Counted from the stretch's first letter, positions 28,492 through 37,782 are shown. The stretch: DNA of 64,000 nucleotides from Corynebacterium kalidii (GCF_022869005.1 NZ_JALIEA010000011.1:186001-250000); one strand, 5' to 3'. Notes: generated by a model from the sequence alone, not told the origin. A program made the numbers and translations.

Positions 28492-30008
28492 TGTCTGTGG
28501 AGGCGGACCAGGCCAGGCTCGTCGCCTCGGTGGGGAAACTGGACCGGGCGGGGAGGACGGTGACGAAAGCTGCCCCGGCGGCGGTCCCCTGGATCATCAC
28601 GGGACTGACTACCTTGATGGAGTTCGCCGACGGCATGTCCCTCGGCGGTGGCGACGGGAACAAGGACGGTACCGGAGGCGACTCCGGGTCGGACGGGACG
28701 TCGGGGAGCGGGAAGGGAGACGGGAAGGGAGGTGGCAGGAAGGGCATCGTCGGTGAGGTGCTGTCGACCGTGAGGGATTACGTGGTCGGTGTCAGCGGCG
28801 GCCTGTTGGCGAACCGGCTGGGCGCCGGTGGAGACGACCATGAGACCCACGAGGAGTCCGTGGACCATGCCGACGACGCCGTGTCGACGTGCGACCGGGT
28901 CCTGGAGTCCATCCAGGGGTTGTGCGCCGACGAGGTCGAGGCGTGTGTCGACGGTGCGGTGGACACCGCGATGGGCCTGTACAGCTCGGCCCAGGCGCTG
29001 CAGGCCACCGACCCGGTTGCGGCCCAGGCGATGCTCCAGGCCGCCGCACAGCTGCTGTGCTCGGCGCTGGACGGGGTCGGGACCATGGTGGAGGGGCGCA
29101 ACACCCAGATGGGTGAGTGCATGGACCTCACGATCGCCGAGTGCCGTCCGGCAGCGGACGAGGGGCGCTGCCGGGTCCCGCTGGCCGCTGACCCCGCGCC
29201 GTCGGTCGAGGCACCGGACTGCGATGTCGCGCCCGTGCCCTCGGAGGTGTCCACGGTCGGGGCATCTGCATCTGCATCTGCGGCTGCGGCTGCGGCAGTG
29301 GCGCCGGCTCCGGCGACCGCCGCAACCACGGCGGCCGCTGCGGCCACGGCCGTCGCGTCGGCGGGGATCGGGTCAACGGCCACCCCACCGGCGCCGCCGT
29401 GCCCTCCACCGGTGTCCGTCCCCGGGCTCGTCGGCGAGATCAGTGGGTGGGTCAAGGGGGCGGTCGAGGGCGCGGTGACGGTGGCCGTGGAGAACGCCGG
29501 TTCGTTGATCGACATCGACCTGACCGCGTGCCCGCCCGGGACCCCGGACGGTGGAGGCGACAGCGACTGCCCTGAACCCGTCCCGGAACCCGAACCGGAA
29601 CCGTGCGAACCTGTCGCCGAGCCCGAACCGGAGGAGGAACCGTGCGAGCCCGTCCCTGAGCCCGAGCCTGAGCCCGACACACCGGCACCACCCACCGTGG
29701 ATCCGGAGAAAGGGTTCGACAAGAGTGCGTACCTGCAGGCCGCCGGTGGCGGAGGTGAGGCGTCGCCCGCCGCTGTGCCGGCGCCAGACAGCCCCGCGAC
29801 ACCTGCGCCCTCACCGGTGGGCCCGGCGGCTGTCGACGCCCCGGCTGAGGTTCATGGGTCCCCTGAGACTCCCGAGGCTGCCGAGGATTCAGGCCGGACA
29901 GAACCTCCGGAGAGCCCCGCCACGTATGACGGCTGGACCCCGGACGTGTGGACGACAGGTGAGAAATCCGGCGATGCACCGTCGGTGGCGAGGAGTGGAC
30001 AGTGGTGA
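28491..30008 (+). CDS. Large low-complexity Cys- and Pro/Glu-rich protein, putative T7SS partner or substrate
   Basis: I do not recognise a family. The 505 residues show a helical N-terminus (1-50) and a Gly/Ser/Asp/Lys linker (51-84). A second helical region (86-230) follows with a conserved-looking spread of cysteines (134, 145, 152, 190, 210, 218, 227), then an Ala-rich stretch (255-290). A helical segment (310-345) and a Pro/Glu tract of (PEPEPE)-like repeats (361-397) with Cys 360, 372 and 385 come next, and the C-terminus is Pro/Ala/Thr-rich. There is no signal peptide or clear membrane helix. Thirteen cysteines are unusual for a cytosolic actinobacterial protein and suggest an exported, disulfide-bonded product. 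It lies between the EspC-like gene and a small gene, overlapping both. Confidence 0.7.
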   Translation: MSVEADQARLVASVGKLDRAGRTVTKAAPAAVPWIITGLTTLMEFADGMSLGGGDGNKDGTGGDSGSDGTSGSGKGDGKGGGRKGIVGEVLSTVRDYVVGVSGGLLANRLGAGGDDHETHEESVDHADDAVSTCDRVLESIQGLCADEVEACVDGAVDTAMGLYSSAQALQATDPVAAQAMLQAAAQLLCSALDGVGTMVEGRNTQMGECMDLTIAECRPAADEGRCRVPLAADPAPSVEAPDCDVAPVPSEVSTVGASASASAAAAAAVAPAPATAATTAAAAATAVASAGIGSTATPPAPPCPPPVSVPGLVGEISGWVKGAVEGAVTVAVENAGSLIDIDLTACPPGTPDGGGDSDCPEPVPEPEPEPCEPVAEPEPEEEPCEPVPEPEPEPDTPAPPTVDPEKGFDKSAYLQAAGGGGEASPAAVPAPDSPATPAPSPVGPAAVDAPAEVHGSPETPEAAEDSGRTEPPESPATYDGWTPDVWTTGEKSGDAPSVARSGQW

Positions 30009-30259
30009 ACACCAGGAGCCCGATAGAAGCGGCGCTGGACAGCTATGTGCAGATCGTCGGTGCCGCGACCGAGAAGTTCCAGTCACAGATGGAGGAAGCC
30101 ACGCGCCTGCTGGCTGCCGCGGATGCCACCGACGACGGGGAGAGCCCCGTCGACGGGGACGACGGGCCGGGGGCGACGTCCACCGGCCCGGGGGAGAAGA
30201 AACACCTGACGGCGACCGGCCACAGACCGGCCCGCCGTCGTCCAGGGATCTTCGACTGA
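30002..30259 (+). CDS. Small hypothetical protein, third gene of the EspC-like operon
   Basis: Unrecognised 85-residue protein. Residues 1-40 form one amphipathic helix (IEAALDSYVQIVGAATEKFQ). The rest is acidic then basic and disordered (ending RPARRRPGIFD). It starts at GTG 30002 with GAGGAG (29988-29993) upstream; GTG 30005 would give a GTGA overlap with the preceding stop. No membrane segment. By position it may be a chaperone or accessory factor for the two upstream products; that is inference only. Confidence 0.6.
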   Translation: MVNTRSPIEAALDSYVQIVGAATEKFQSQMEEATRLLAAADATDDGESPVDGDDGPGATSTGPGEKKHLTATGHRPARRRPGIFD

Positions 30260-30303
30260 GCGGCAGGTGGGCAGAGGGGCCGTCCCCGCCGTCAGAGACC
30301 TGC

Positions 30304-31200
30304 TCAGAGGCGCAGGGCCGAATTCACCGCGTCGAGCGGGTCGGCGAACTCCGGGAGCTTCTCGAACAGCTCTCCGCGGGTCTCGATCTCGGACTTCTTG
30401 ATCTCGACCTCGGGGTCGCGGAAGGCGGCGTAGTGCCTGTCGTCCTCGGCCAGGATGAAACCGGTGGTCAGCGCGCGGATGAAATCCTGCGCGGCGAACT
30501 CGAAACCACTGTTCGTCGTCAGGAACTTGCGGGTCAGCTTCTCGTGGAAGCCCGACGCCGACGCCTTCGAGATCCTGCGGAACACCGCCCGACCGCCCCA
30601 CAGCGCAGCGACACGCTCCGGTTCGCCGGCCTCGATGCCGAGCGTACGGCCCGGGGCGAGGATCAGGCCCGGTGCCTGCACGTGGCGTGCCGCCCGATAG
30701 CAACTCGGCGAGGTGTCCGACGGGTGGATGGCCACCACACCGGCGACCGTCGGACGGTCACGGTAGCGCTTCTTCGCCGGCTGGGCAGGCGCCCGGCCCG
30801 TGGCCGCCAGGATCGCGGCCCCGGCACCCATCCCGTGCCCGGCGAAGAACAACTTGTTCGGGTCCACGGTGATGTTGCCGACACCCAGCCGCACCCCGGA
30901 GAGGATCTGCAGGCACGACTCCAGGTCCGAGGCGAAGCCACGGTGGTTCGGCAACACGCCACGTTCGGTGTCCGGCGCGGCGACGGCGATTCCCCAGCTG
31001 GCGAGATGCCGCAGGGTGGCGTGGTAACCGTCCGCCCCGACCCGCCAGTCGTGGCCGAAAGCCACACCGGCGATCGCCTTGCCTTCAGCAGGCGTGTAGA
31101 TACGGCCGGGGATGCCGGCGAAGTCGAGTTCGCCGACCAGGACCCTGTGCGGGCCCCGCTTCTCCAACCGGGGGACCAGGTTCTTCACGTTGTCTGCCAC
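30304..31200 (-). CDS. Alpha/beta-hydrolase fold protein lacking the nucleophilic serine
   Basis: The 298-residue chain has the dienelactone-hydrolase-like layout: VAFGHDWRVGADGYHATLRHLASWG, then APDTERG, then the nucleophile elbow. The elbow reads GHGMG (121-125) instead of GHSMG, so the catalytic Ser is Gly123. Asp and His candidates remain but a classical esterase mechanism is not possible. It may be a pseudo-hydrolase with a binding or structural role. GTG 31200 lies 7 nt behind TAGGCT on the reverse strand, so the mRNA is probably leaderless. Convergent with the EspC-like operon (44-bp gap) and divergent from glmS. Confidence 0.8.
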   Translation of the reverse strand: MADNVKNLVPRLEKRGPHRVLVGELDFAGIPGRIYTPAEGKAIAGVAFGHDWRVGADGYHATLRHLASWGIAVAAPDTERGVLPNHRGFASDLESCLQILSGVRLGVGNITVDPNKLFFAGHGMGAGAAILAATGRAPAQPAKKRYRDRPTVAGVVAIHPSDTSPSCYRAARHVQAPGLILAPGRTLGIEAGEPERVAALWGGRAVFRRISKASASGFHEKLTRKFLTTNSGFEFAAQDFIRALTTGFILAEDDRHYAAFRDPEVEIKKSEIETRGELFEKLPEFADPLDAVNSALRL

Positions 31201-31207
31201 GGGTCTC

Positions 31208-31213
31208 AGCCTA
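31208..31213 (-). promoter_or_regulatory. -10 element, leaderless hydrolase-like gene
   Basis: On the reverse strand TAGGCT (31213 to 31208) is followed by 7 nt and the GTG start at 31200. Confidence 0.5.
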
Positions 31214-31376
31214 GTAGATCCACCCGCGGCACGGGGCGGGGGCCGTCACACCGACCGCCACGCCGAGTATCACACCGACCGCCACACCGGCCGCCACCCC
31301 GGCCGACACACCGGCGGCGACCCGGGGGTGCCACCCGCGAACCGGTGCACGGTTCACGGGTGGGGACACCTAGCAG

Positions 31377-31382
31377 TATTGT
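31377..31382 (+). promoter_or_regulatory. -10 element, leaderless glmS
   Basis: TATTGT followed by 8 nt and ATG 31391, with no Shine-Dalgarno sequence. The 31214-31370 stretch upstream contains degenerate repeats of CACACCGACCGCCAC (two near-copies) and no gene. Confidence 0.5.
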
Positions 31383-31390
31383 TGTCCGGT

Positions 31391-33265
31391 ATGTGTGGCA
31401 TCGTTGGATACATCGGAAGCGCCCGGAGCTCCGCCAAGGCACTTGACGTCGGCTTGGAGGCCCTGGCCAGGATGGAGTACCGCGGCTACGACTCCGCCGG
31501 TATCGCCGTCATCTCGGACGGCGACATCGAGGTCGAGAAGAAGGCCGGGAAGCTGGCGAACCTGCTGCAGCAGATCGCCGAGACGGGCACGGACAGGTTC
31601 GAGGGGAAGGCCTGCATCGGCCACACCCGGTGGGCCACGCACGGGCGTCCCAACGACGTCAACGCGCACCCGCACGTCTCCTTCGACGGCAAGGCCGTCA
31701 TCGTCCACAACGGCATCATCGAGAACTTCGCCCCGCTGCGCGCCGAGATCGAGGCCGCGGGCATCGAGCTGACCAGCGAGACCGACTCCGAGGTCGCCGC
31801 GCACCTGCTCGCCCTGGCCTACGCGGCCGGTCCGACGGCGGGCGACCTGGAGGCGTCCGCCCTGTCGGTGCTGCGCCGCCTGGAGGGCGCGTTCACCGTC
31901 CTGTTCGCTCATGCGGACGAGCCGGGGAAGATCGTCGCGGGCCGTCGCTCGACCCCGTTGATCGTCGGCGTCGGTGAGGACGGCATGTTCCTCGGCTCCG
32001 ACGTCGCCGGGTTCATCGCGCACACCCGGGAGGCCGTGGAGCTCGACGAGAACAACGCCGTGGTGATCACCGCCGACGGCTACCGCGTCATGGACTTCGA
32101 CGGGAACCCGACCGAGGGGCGCCCCTTCACCATCGACTGGGACCTCGCCGCGGCGGAGAAGGGCGGCTTCGACTCCTTCATGATGAAGGAGATCTTCGAG
32201 CAGCCCGCGGCCGTGCGTGACACGCTGGCCGGGCACTACGTCGACGGGCGCGTCGTGCTCGACGAGCAGCGGCTGTCGGAGGACGACCTGCGTCAGGTCG
32301 AGAAGGTCTTCGTCGTGGCCTGTGGTTCGGCCTACCACTCCGGCCTGCTCGCGAAGTACGCCATCGAGCACTGGGTGCGCCTGCCCGTGGAGATCGAGGT
32401 CGCCAGCGAGTTCCGCTACCGTGACCCGGTCCTCGACCGGCAGACCCTGGTGGTCGCGGTGTCCCAGTCGGGCGAGACCGCCGACACCCTGGAGGCCGTG
32501 CGGCACGCGAAGCAGCAGGGCGCCCGGGTGCTGGCGGTGTGCAACACCAACGGTTCGCAGATCCCGCGTGAGGCGGACGCGGTGCTCTACACCCACGCAG
32601 GTCCGGAGATCGGTGTGGCCTCCACCAAGGCGTTCCTGGCGCAGGTGGCGGCGAACTACATCGTGGGACTGGCGCTGGCGCAGGCCCGGGGGACGAAGTT
32701 CGCCGACGAGATCGAGGCGATCTACCGGCAGCTCGAGGAGATCCCGGGCAAGATCGAGAAGGTCCTGGAGCTCAAGGACACCGTCCTGGAGCTCGCGGCG
32801 GAGCTCGGCCCGATCCCGACCATGCTGTTCCTGGGACGCCACGTCGGTTACCCGGTCGCACTCGAGGGCGCGTTGAAGCTCAAGGAGCTGGCCTACATCC
32901 ACGCCGAGGGGTTCCCCGCCGGCGAGCTCAAGCACGGCCCCATCGCGCTGATCGAGGACGACCTGCCGGTGGTCGTGGTGGTGCCGTCCCCGCAGGGCAG
33001 GGAGATCCTGCACTCGAAGATCGTGACGAACATCCAGGAGATCCGTGCCCGTGGCGCCCGGACGATCGTCATCGCCGAGGAGGGCGACGAGGCCGTGCGC
33101 CCCTTCGCCAACGACCTCCTGGAGATCCCGCAGTGCCCGACGCTGCTGCAGCCGTTGCTCTCGACGGTGCCGTTGCAGTTCCTGTCGGCGGAGATCGCCC
33201 GGCAGTGCGGCAACAACGACATCGACAAGCCGCGGAACCTGGCCAAGTCCGTGACCGTGGAATAG
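31391..33265 (+). CDS. glmS: Glutamine-fructose-6-phosphate aminotransferase (isomerising)
   Basis: Makes glucosamine-6-phosphate from fructose-6-phosphate and glutamine, the first step to UDP-GlcNAc. The 624-residue protein has the N-terminal Ntn glutaminase domain with nucleophile Cys2 (MCGIVGYIG), RWATHG and HNGIIEN. Two SIS domains follow (SQSGETADTLEA near 355; GRHVGYPVALEGALKLKE). The C-terminus is NLAKSVTVE. It lies 15 nt before the alr-tsaE fusion and is probably co-transcribed with it. Confidence 0.98.
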   Translation: MCGIVGYIGSARSSAKALDVGLEALARMEYRGYDSAGIAVISDGDIEVEKKAGKLANLLQQIAETGTDRFEGKACIGHTRWATHGRPNDVNAHPHVSFDGKAVIVHNGIIENFAPLRAEIEAAGIELTSETDSEVAAHLLALAYAAGPTAGDLEASALSVLRRLEGAFTVLFAHADEPGKIVAGRRSTPLIVGVGEDGMFLGSDVAGFIAHTREAVELDENNAVVITADGYRVMDFDGNPTEGRPFTIDWDLAAAEKGGFDSFMMKEIFEQPAAVRDTLAGHYVDGRVVLDEQRLSEDDLRQVEKVFVVACGSAYHSGLLAKYAIEHWVRLPVEIEVASEFRYRDPVLDRQTLVVAVSQSGETADTLEAVRHAKQQGARVLAVCNTNGSQIPREADAVLYTHAGPEIGVASTKAFLAQVAANYIVGLALAQARGTKFADEIEAIYRQLEEIPGKIEKVLELKDTVLELAAELGPIPTMLFLGRHVGYPVALEGALKLKELAYIHAEGFPAGELKHGPIALIEDDLPVVVVVPSPQGREILHSKIVTNIQEIRARGARTIVIAEEGDEAVRPFANDLLEIPQCPTLLQPLLSTVPLQFLSAEIARQCGNNDIDKPRNLAKSVTVE

Positions 33266-33283
33266 GTCCGGGGTGCAACGGTG

Positions 33284-35086
33284 ATGAGCGGAACCCCCGG
33301 CGACCATTCCCTCGACCATTCCCTCGCCGAGGTCGTCGTCGACCTCGGTGCCGTCGCGCACAATGTGCGGACGCTGGCACGGGTCGCCGCGCCGGCGGGC
33401 GTCATGGCGATCGTGAAGGCCGACGGCTACAACCACGGCATGGTCGACGTGGCCCGCACCGCGCTAGACGCCGGTGCCGTCGCCCTGGGGGTGGCCACCC
33501 TCGGCGAAGCGCTGACGCTGCGTGACGCCGGTGTCACCGCGCCGGTGACGGCGTGGATGTGGCTGCCGGATCCCGCGCTGGAGGACATCGCCGCGGCCTG
33601 CGCCGGCGGTGTCACCCTGGGGGTGCCGTCCGTGGCGCACCTCACCGCGGCCGTGACCGCGTCGCGGGCGTCGGTGGCGGACGGTGGGGCGCCGCTGTCG
33701 GTCGGGTTGATGGCGGACACGGGTCTGTCCCGCTCCGGTATCGAGGCCGGCCGGTGGGACGAGGCGGTGTCCCTGGCGGTGGCCGCGGTGCGCGAGGGCG
33801 TCCTCGAGGTTACCGGTGTGCTGTCGCACCTGGCCGTCGCCGACGACCCGACGTCCCCGGTGACGGATCTGCAGGCACGACGGTTCGTCACGGCCGTCGA
33901 GACGTGCCGCGCCGCGGGGCTCGAGGTGCCGGTGAACCACATCGCGAACACCCCGGCCACCTTGTCGCGTCCTGACCTGCGGCACGAGATGGTGCGTCCG
34001 GGTGTCAGCGTGTACGGCGTGTACGCCGTGGACCCGGCGGTGATCCCGGCGGGGGAGGACGGGCCCGTCGAGCTGCGTGAGGCGATGACGGTGCGGGCGC
34101 GGGTGGTCACCACGCGCGTCGTCCCGGCCGGCGAGGGGGTCAGCTACGGGCATCTCTGGCGCGCACCCCGTGACACGCGCACCGCGGTCGTGGCGATGGG
34201 GTACGCCGACGGCCTGCCGCGGAGCATGTCGGGACGGTTCGGCGTGACCATCGACGGCACCTGGTTCCCGCAGATCGGACGGGTGTGCATGGACCAGATC
34301 GTCGTCGACCTGGGCGCGGCGGACGACGACGGCCCGGGCGCGTCGGTCCGCCCCGGTGACTGGGCGGTGATCTTCGGAGCCGGGGGACGGTCGGTCGAGG
34401 AGATCGCCGTCGCCGCCGACACCATCGCCTACGAGGTGCTCACCCTGCCGCGTGGCCGGGTGCGTCGCCGCGTCCTGCCCGCCGGCGGGGCCTTCAGTGC
34501 GGGGACGGGCAGCGTCGAGGTCCGGTCCGCCGAGGCGATGCGCGCCCTCGGCCGGGAGCTCGGTGCCCGGCTGCGCGCCGGCGATGTCGTGGTGCTCACC
34601 GGTGCCCTCGGGGCGGGGAAGACGACGATCACCCAGGGCATCGCCGATGGTCTGGGTGTGCAGGGACGGGTCCAGTCCCCGACGTTCACGATCGTCCGTG
34701 AGCACAAGCCCGGCACCGGTGGCATCGGTGGCAGCGGCGGTACTGGCGCAGCCGGACGGCCGGGCCTGCTGCACATGGACGCCTACCGGCTGCTCGGCGC
34801 CGGCGCCCACGGCGGTGGCGGAGACAGTGACGACGGTGCCCCGTCGCGCGAGGTCATCCTCGACGCCCTGGAGTCGCTCGACATCGACGCGGACCTGGAG
34901 GACCGTGTGCTGGTGGCGGAGTGGGGCCGCGGTGTGGTGGAGACGCTGGCCCCGGAGCGGTGGATCGACATCGAGATCGACCGCTCCGGCGGTTCCACCG
35001 ACGGTGACGACCTGGAGGACGACCTTCAGGACGACCTGGAGGACGATGTCCCCCGTGTCCTGCGTTGGCGCTGGTCACAGGGGTAG
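33284..35086 (+). CDS. alr: Fused alanine racemase - TsaE (t6A ATPase)
   Basis: A 600-residue two-domain protein. Residues 1 to about 395 are PLP-dependent alanine racemase making D-alanine for peptidoglycan: PLP lysine Lys45 in AIVKADGYNHG, catalytic Tyr in VSYGHLWR, and GRVCMDQIVVDLG. From about 405 it is TsaE (YjeE), the ATPase of the tRNA t6A complex: Walker A GALGAGKTT, then QSPTFTIVREH, HMDAYRL and VAEWGRG. A Gly-rich low-complexity insert (TGGIGGSGGTGAAG) and an acidic C-terminal repeat (DLEDDLQDDLEDD) are unusual. The two functions are unrelated enzymes encoded by adjacent genes in other corynebacteria. GTG 33281 directly precedes ATG 33284. Confidence 0.93.
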   Translation: MSGTPGDHSLDHSLAEVVVDLGAVAHNVRTLARVAAPAGVMAIVKADGYNHGMVDVARTALDAGAVALGVATLGEALTLRDAGVTAPVTAWMWLPDPALEDIAAACAGGVTLGVPSVAHLTAAVTASRASVADGGAPLSVGLMADTGLSRSGIEAGRWDEAVSLAVAAVREGVLEVTGVLSHLAVADDPTSPVTDLQARRFVTAVETCRAAGLEVPVNHIANTPATLSRPDLRHEMVRPGVSVYGVYAVDPAVIPAGEDGPVELREAMTVRARVVTTRVVPAGEGVSYGHLWRAPRDTRTAVVAMGYADGLPRSMSGRFGVTIDGTWFPQIGRVCMDQIVVDLGAADDDGPGASVRPGDWAVIFGAGGRSVEEIAVAADTIAYEVLTLPRGRVRRRVLPAGGAFSAGTGSVEVRSAEAMRALGRELGARLRAGDVVVLTGALGAGKTTITQGIADGLGVQGRVQSPTFTIVREHKPGTGGIGGSGGTGAAGRPGLLHMDAYRLLGAGAHGGGGDSDDGAPSREVILDALESLDIDADLEDRVLVAEWGRGVVETLAPERWIDIEIDRSGGSTDGDDLEDDLQDDLEDDVPRVLRWRWSQG

Positions 35087-35192
35087 CACTTCTGAATCCC
35101 CCCGACGGTATCCCCCATGTCCAAGGAATGACTGGCGAGATTCTGTCTGTGGTGCCAGAATAGGAGACGGATCACCGTGAGGGGTGTATCCA

Positions 35193-35229
35193 GAGGCCCC
35201 GTCGCAATTGGAGAGTGCGACGGGGCCTC
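35193..35229 (+). terminator. Strong hairpin between alr-tsaE and tsaB-rimI-tsaD
   Basis: A 14-bp stem, GAGGCCCCGTCGCA (35193-35206) with TGCGACGGGGCCTC (35216-35229), loop ATTGGAGAG, followed by GCCTGTTCT. Two smaller inverted repeats (ATTCTG/CAGAAT, 35140-35161, and a stem near 35169-35191) precede it. Confidence 0.75.
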
Positions 35230-35296
35230 GCCTGTTCTCCGACAGGGTGCCGGTGGGGTCCGGTTCGTCGACTGTCCGGAGCTGAACGCCGCCGAC

Positions 35297-35302
35297 TAGG
35301 AT
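35297..35302 (+). promoter_or_regulatory. -10 element, leaderless tsaB-rimI-tsaD
   Basis: TAGGAT followed by 8 nt and ATG 35311. Earlier in-frame start codons would lie upstream of this -10, so ATG 35311 (MHVLAVDTS) is the right start. Confidence 0.55.
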
Positions 35303-35310
35303 CATGTGCC

Positions 35311-37782
35311 ATGCATGTTCTCGCGGTCGACACCTCCACCTCCTTCGTCGTCACAGGGGTGGTGGACTGCCCCGACACCACAGGCGCCACAGGTGCCACA
35401 GACACGACAGAAGCTGCCGGGCAGCCGCGCCTGCTCGCCAGCCGGGTGGAGCTCAACCCGCGGGGGCACATGGAGGTCCTCACCCCGAACATCCTCGCCT
35501 GTCTCGCGGAGGCCGGGATCACGCCGGAGGACCTCGACGCCGTCGTGGTGGGCGTCGGCCCTGGCCCGTTCACCGGCCTGCGCGTGGGGATGGCCACCGG
35601 TGCCGCCTTCGGTGACGCGCTCGGCATCCCGGTCCACGGGGTTCCCGGGCATCTCGCCACGGCGGCGGGCCCGGTCTCCGGTGCCCGTCAGCTGGTGCTC
35701 AGCGACGCCCGTCGGCGTGAGTGGTACTGGAGTCTCGTCGACGGTGCGAGCGGGACGGTGCTGGACGGCCCGGCGGTGGCCGCACCGCAGGACGTGGTGG
35801 CGCGTCACCCGGAGGCGGACGTGCTGGCGTCCCGTGAGGTCGCCGCGCGGGCCGCGGAGGTGGAGGGGTGGACGGTGACGGACACCGATGCCCGGCCCAC
35901 CCCGGTCGGTTTGGTGACGGCGGCGGTCCGTGGTCTCGGGGGAGTGGGACGGCTGCGGCAGCCCGGTGAGCCGTTGCGGGCGTTGTACCTGCGGCGCCCC
36001 GACGCGGTGGAGCCGAAGGCCGTGCAGGTCTCCACGGCCCTGGACTTCAGCGGTGTCGAGTGGGAGGCCGCCCGGGAGGACGCCCAGGAGGACGCCCAGG
36101 AGGACTCTCAGGAGGACGCCCGGGTAGAGGCCCCTGGTACGGAAGCTGGTACGGAACCGGTGGACGAGCCGTCGGTGGGCAGGCTGTCGCCGGAGGCCGC
36201 CGCGCGGTGCGCCGAGATCGAGGCGGAGCTGTTCGCCGGGGACTCACCGTGGCCGGAGGCGGGCTTCGTCGGTGAGATCACCGCGCCGAACACGGTCTTC
36301 CTCGGCCTCGTCACCGGGGAGGGCACCCCGGACGAGCGCCTGGCCGGCTACGCGGGGTTGGCGAAGAACGGGCCGGCCGACGACCCGGAGTTCGAGATCC
36401 ACACCATCGGCCTGGAGCCGGCCGCGCAGGGTCGGGGATGGTCACGCCTGCTGATGGACCCGCTGATGGAGTTGGCGGACCGGGAGGACGGGCCGGTCTA
36501 CCTGGAGGTCAGGACGGACAACGACACCGCGGTCGGCCTCTACCGCAGCTACGGTTTCGAGGTCACCGGCACCCGCCGCAACTACTACCGTCCCTCCGGC
36601 GCGGACGCCTACACGATGTGCCGGCCGTCGCGTTCGCGGCGACTGGCCGACGCCCCGCAGCTGGTCATGGGTATCGAGAGCTCCTGTGACGAGACCGGCG
36701 TCGGGATTGTCGAGCTGTACCCCGACGGCCGGGTCCGGCAGGTGTCGAACCGGGTGGCGTCGTCGATGGAGCAGCACGCCCGCTTCGGCGGGGTGGTGCC
36801 GGAGATCGCCTCGCGGGCGCACCTGGAGGCGATGGGCCCGACGATGGCGGCGGCGCTGGACGACCTGCAGCGCGCCACCCGCGCGACCGGGGGTGCCGGC
36901 CGGCGCCGTCCGGACGCGGTCGCGGCGACCGTCGGCCCCGGGTTGGCCGGGGCGCTGCTGGTCGGTGCGGCGGCGGCGAAGGCGTACGCCGCCGCGTGGG
37001 GTGTGCCGTTCTACGGTGTCAACCACCTCGGGGGGCACGTCGCCGTCGGCACGCTCGACACCCGCGACACCGTCGACGCCCGCGACACAGCCGAGGCACC
37101 CGCCGGCGACCTCGACCGTGCGGTGGCGCTGCTGGTCAGCGGCGGGCACACCCAGATCCTGCAGGTCAACGGTGTCGGTCGGCCGATGGTGGAGCTGGGG
37201 TCCACCCTGGATGACGCGGCGGGGGAGGCCTACGACAAGGTGGCCCGCCTGCTCGGGCTCGGCTACCCGGGAGGGCCGGTGATCGACAGGCTCGCCGCGG
37301 CGGGGGACCCGACGGCGATCGCCTTCCCGCGGGGGATGAGCCGGCCGGGCGACGCCGCCTACGACTTCTCCTTCTCCGGGCTCAAGACGGCTGTCGCACG
37401 CTTCGTGGAGAAGGCGGCGGCGGAGGGGCGCAGCCTGCCGGTCGAGGACGTCTGCGCGTCCTTCCAGGAGGCGGTCGTCGACGTGCTCACCGCGAAGGCC
37501 GTGCGGGCCTGTGTCGACACCGGCGCCACGGTGATGCTGCTCGGTGGCGGGGTGTCCGCCAACCGGCGGCTGCGGGCCCTGGCGGAGGAGCGGTGTGCCG
37601 CCGTCGGGGTGCGCCTGGTGGTGCCGGCACTGCCGTTGTGCACCGACAACGGGGTGATGATCGCGGCGTTGGCGGCGCGTGTCATCGAGGCCGGGGCACC
37701 CGCCAGCTCGCTGGATGCCGCGACGGACCCGTCGATGGATGTCGAGGTGCCGGTGTTGGCACCCTCCCCGGTTGAGGGCTAG
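35311..37782 (+). CDS. tsaD: Triple fusion TsaB-RimI-TsaD (t6A synthesis and N-acetyltransferase)
   Basis: One uninterrupted 823-residue frame joins three proteins. Residues 1-240 are TsaB ([28 protein letters not shown]). Residues about 250-288 are an acidic linker with in-frame 12-bp repeats (EDAQ units). Residues about 289-437 are a RimI-type GNAT acetyltransferase ([10 protein letters not shown] acetyl-CoA loop, [15 protein letters not shown]). Residues about 452-823 are TsaD ([10 protein letters not shown], metal site [43 protein letters not shown]). TsaB and TsaD form the threonylcarbamoyl transferase for A37 of ANN-decoding tRNAs. The three are separate adjacent genes in C. glutamicum. 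The last codons hold the groES promoter and operator. Confidence 0.95.
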   Translation: MHVLAVDTSTSFVVTGVVDCPDTTGATGATDTTEAAGQPRLLASRVELNPRGHMEVLTPNILACLAEAGITPEDLDAVVVGVGPGPFTGLRVGMATGAAFGDALGIPVHGVPGHLATAAGPVSGARQLVLSDARRREWYWSLVDGASGTVLDGPAVAAPQDVVARHPEADVLASREVAARAAEVEGWTVTDTDARPTPVGLVTAAVRGLGGVGRLRQPGEPLRALYLRRPDAVEPKAVQVSTALDFSGVEWEAAREDAQEDAQEDSQEDARVEAPGTEAGTEPVDEPSVGRLSPEAAARCAEIEAELFAGDSPWPEAGFVGEITAPNTVFLGLVTGEGTPDERLAGYAGLAKNGPADDPEFEIHTIGLEPAAQGRGWSRLLMDPLMELADREDGPVYLEVRTDNDTAVGLYRSYGFEVTGTRRNYYRPSGADAYTMCRPSRSRRLADAPQLVMGIESSCDETGVGIVELYPDGRVRQVSNRVASSMEQHARFGGVVPEIASRAHLEAMGPTMAAALDDLQRATRATGGAGRRRPDAVAATVGPGLAGALLVGAAAAKAYAAAWGVPFYGVNHLGGHVAVGTLDTRDTVDARDTAEAPAGDLDRAVALLVSGGHTQILQVNGVGRPMVELGSTLDDAAGEAYDKVARLLGLGYPGGPVIDRLAAAGDPTAIAFPRGMSRPGDAAYDFSFSGLKTAVARFVEKAAAEGRSLPVEDVCASFQEAVVDVLTAKAVRACVDTGATVMLLGGGVSANRRLRALAEERCAAVGVRLVVPALPLCTDNGVMIAALAARVIEAGAPASSLDAATDPSMDVEVPVLAPSPVEG

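Noticed and set aside
30304..31200. An active serine esterase annotation
   Set aside because: The nucleophile position is glycine (GHGMG), so the usual annotation would be misleading.
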